A program made the position numbers and the translations under genes. This document shows, in pieces, positions 4,193-5,308 of a stretch of DNA of 5,308 nucleotides. The stretch's first letter is position 1; every line of letters starts with the position of its first letter. This DNA comes from Candidatus Bathyarchaeota archaeon (GTDB lineage Archaea; Thermoproteota; Bathyarchaeia; TCS64): positions 1-5,308 of the forward strand of contig JAUWLH010000123.1 of the NCBI GenBank assembly GCA_030613835.1, written 5' to 3'. The notes under the pieces are model-generated. The model had not been told where the DNA came from. It saw only the letters and a program-made list of their open reading frames with translations, and ran no database searches.

Positions 4193-5097
4193 ACCCGTAT
4201 CTCGAAATCCAGTTTCTTTATGAGTTCCTTGTACCGGTTCCTGATGGTGACCTCGGTTATCTGGGCTGTCTTGGCTATCTCGCCCTGTGTCCGGTGCTCC
4301 TCGGAGAGCCTGCAAGCGATGTAGAGGGCTGCCGCGGTTATTCCCTCGGGGGCCCTTCCGATCGTTAATCTCTTTACCTTTGCCTGTTCCATGATTTTCC
4401 TGCACAGCTGCTCCGTGATACCGCTGACCCTGAGGGTACTCACGTACTTTGTGATGAGCTGGTCCTTGTTGACTTGGGGAACCTCTGGCTGCAGCTGCTT
4501 GTACAGGTGGCGATAGTTGCGGGCTGCCTCCTTGCGGGTGATAGTGGCTGCCTTGGCCACGTCCTCCAGGCTCCTGATGACGTTGCACTGTCTGCACGCC
4601 ATGTAGACGGCTGACGCTACAACAGATTGTATGGTCCTTCCCCTGATGAGCCCCTGGGTCACCGCCTTCCTGTAGAGGTGCGCCGCTGTCTCCCTCGTGT
4701 TCTGGGGCAGCTTGAGGTCATCTGAGATGCGGTTGAGCTCGCTGAGAGCCTGTGTGAGGTTTCTCTGCATGCTGTCGTTGGTCGTGGTCCTGCGCTGCCA
4801 CTTGCGGAGTCTGTGCTGGCGCTCCTTCTCCTTGAGAGTGAGGCGTCTCCCCGTGCCGTCCTGGCTCTTCCATGAGATGGTTGTGCTGAGTCCCTTGTCG
4901 TGGATGAGGTTTGTAAGGGGTGCGCCGACTCTTGTGAGCTTGTCGGCCTGCTGTGGGTCGAATGCGCGCCACTCAGGTCCCTGGTTGAGCATGACCGTGT
5001 CGAGGACTGTACCGCAGGTCGTGCAGACCAGCTCGCCTGAACTGTTATCAGTGACAATCTTTGAGCTGCCGCATTCGCATATGAGAATCTGAGTCAT
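4189..5097 (-). CDS. tfb: Transcription initiation factor B (TFB, TFIIB homologue)
   Basis: The protein has 302 residues, normal for archaeal TFB, which bridges TBP-DNA and RNA polymerase. Domains in order: an N-terminal zinc ribbon with C7, C9, C25 and C28; the B-reader region with GPEWRAFD (40-47); the B-linker with RVGAPLTNLIHDKGLSTTI (56-74); cyclin repeat 1 (about 112-201) with TIQSVVASAVYMACR; and cyclin repeat 2 (about 210-297) with GRAPEGITAAALYIACR and a helix-turn-helix-like TQGEIAKTAQITEVTIRNRY that would contact the BRE. The first cysteine pair is CxC rather than the usual CxxC, so metal binding may be altered. The ATG at 5097 has no SD. Its stop overlaps the CBS gene start. An inverted repeat at 5111-5131 and a TATA box at 5171-5178 lie upstream. 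Whether this is the sole TFB of the genome cannot be told. Confidence 0.96.
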   Translation of the reverse strand: MTQILICECGSSKIVTDNSSGELVCTTCGTVLDTVMLNQGPEWRAFDPQQADKLTRVGAPLTNLIHDKGLSTTISWKSQDGTGRRLTLKEKERQHRLRKWQRRTTTNDSMQRNLTQALSELNRISDDLKLPQNTRETAAHLYRKAVTQGLIRGRTIQSVVASAVYMACRQCNVIRSLEDVAKAATITRKEAARNYRHLYKQLQPEVPQVNKDQLITKYVSTLRVSGITEQLCRKIMEQAKVKRLTIGRAPEGITAAALYIACRLSEEHRTQGEIAKTAQITEVTIRNRYKELIKKLDFEIRV

Positions 5098-5110
5098 CGT
5101 TATTGCCTTC

Positions 5111-5131
5111 TTGATCAGTTTTATTGATCAA
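5111..5131. repeat. Perfect inverted repeat TTGATCA-N7-TGATCAA upstream of tfb (candidate operator)
   Basis: The two 7-bp arms (5111-5117 and 5125-5131) are exact reverse complements around a 7-bp AT-rich spacer, 14 to 34 bp before the tfb ATG. The spacer, read on the - strand as ATAAAAC, is centred about 24-25 nt before the ATG, the place for a TATA element of a leaderless transcript. A dimeric regulator bound here would block that element or act as a roadblock to the distal promoter. It could instead form a hairpin in the leader RNA. Confidence 0.45.
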
Positions 5132-5170
5132 TCTCTATTAACTTCGTGTATGTGGGAATGATCTACAAAC

Positions 5171-5178
5171 CTTATATA
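5171..5178 (-). promoter_or_regulatory. Distal TATA box upstream of tfb
   Basis: TATATAAG on the - strand is the best TATA match in the window and predicts initiation near 5148, giving a tfb leader of about 50 nt. The reverse reading, CTTATATA on the + strand preceded by A-rich ACAAAC resembling a BRE, would start transcription near 5200, where no + strand ORF longer than 20 codons is seen. The orientation is therefore not certain. Confidence 0.5.
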
Positions 5179-5308
5179 CGGCTGATGGAATGCGAGGGGA
5201 ATTTTATTCGGTTTCAGTTCCTGAGGTTGTGAGTTATTACCCTTTAAAGTGAACTGGTTTGCCTGAGGGGGGTCTCGGTTGTTCTTTTATACATCCTCGA
5301 CTGATTTA
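5179..5308. other. Non-coding right edge with further TATA-like elements
   Basis: I see no gene in these 130 bases. There is a TATA-like CTTTTATA at 5284-5291 (TATAAAAG on the - strand), a symmetric CTTTAAAG at 5242-5249, and a direct repeat CCTGAGG at 5220-5226 and 5262-5268. CAGTTC (5215-5220) and GAACTG (5251-5256) could pair. I could not fold this into a tRNA or any known RNA. It may hold promoters of genes beyond the window. Confidence 0.25.

Noticed and set aside
4193..4597. Long N-terminal extension of the CBS protein.
   Set aside because: It is tfb read out of frame, with low-complexity composition; the ATG overlapping the tfb stop is the natural start.
4697..5092. A 131-codon + strand ORF opposite tfb.
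   Set aside because: Antisense shadow of the conserved TFB N-terminal region; the Leu/Ser/Val-rich composition is that of a reverse-frame translation.
5210..5270. CAGTTC/GAACTG and the CCTGAGG repeats considered as a tRNA or riboswitch.
   Set aside because: No cloverleaf, no T-arm consensus and no extended stems could be drawn; the short repeats are within chance.

Overview
The window looks archaeal. It encodes a complete transcription factor B (TFB) and an archaeal-type SerB phosphatase, several gene starts are preceded by TATA-like boxes at archaeal spacing, and most genes lack a Shine-Dalgarno (SD) site. Base composition is moderately GC-rich. I cannot name the phylum from sequence alone; an uncultured TACK or Asgard lineage would fit but is not shown.

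Layout. At the left edge, on the + strand, is the 3' end of a CoA-disulfide-reductase/NADH-oxidase-like flavoenzyme with a C-terminal rhodanese domain. It converges with, and overlaps by 11 bp, a run of genes that are all on the - strand. Read in the direction of their transcription, from right to left, these are: tfb (4189-5097); a two-CBS-domain protein joined to it by an ATGA overlap (3791-4192); a promoter, an 18-codon leader ORF and a serB-like phosphatase (2922-3728); an isoprenylcysteine-methyltransferase-like membrane protein (2053-2769); and a DUF362/ferredoxin protein joined by another ATGA overlap to a HIT-family hydrolase (496-2000).

The most interesting region is 3582-3728, upstream of serB. 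On the - strand it contains, in order: a good TATA box; a strong SD; an 18-codon ORF, MNKAYISCVSSMSCGSSK, with six serine codons, all UCC or UCU; a stop codon; an 8-nt arm complementary to the serB ribosome-binding site; a U8 tract of the kind that terminates archaeal RNA polymerase; and then serB's own SD and start. This has the layout of a leader-peptide attenuator responding to serine (or seryl-tRNA), placed in front of a serine-biosynthesis gene. Ribosome-mediated attenuation is well known for bacterial amino-acid operons but, to my knowledge, is not an established mechanism in archaea. The arrangement is visible in the sequence; the regulatory function is inference.

Secondary points are the tfb-CBS translational coupling, a CxC spacing in the TFB zinc ribbon, a perfect TTGATCA-N7-TGATCAA inverted repeat just upstream of tfb, and a DxE variant of the SerB catalytic motif. 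I found no rRNA, tRNA, CRISPR array, insertion sequence or origin.
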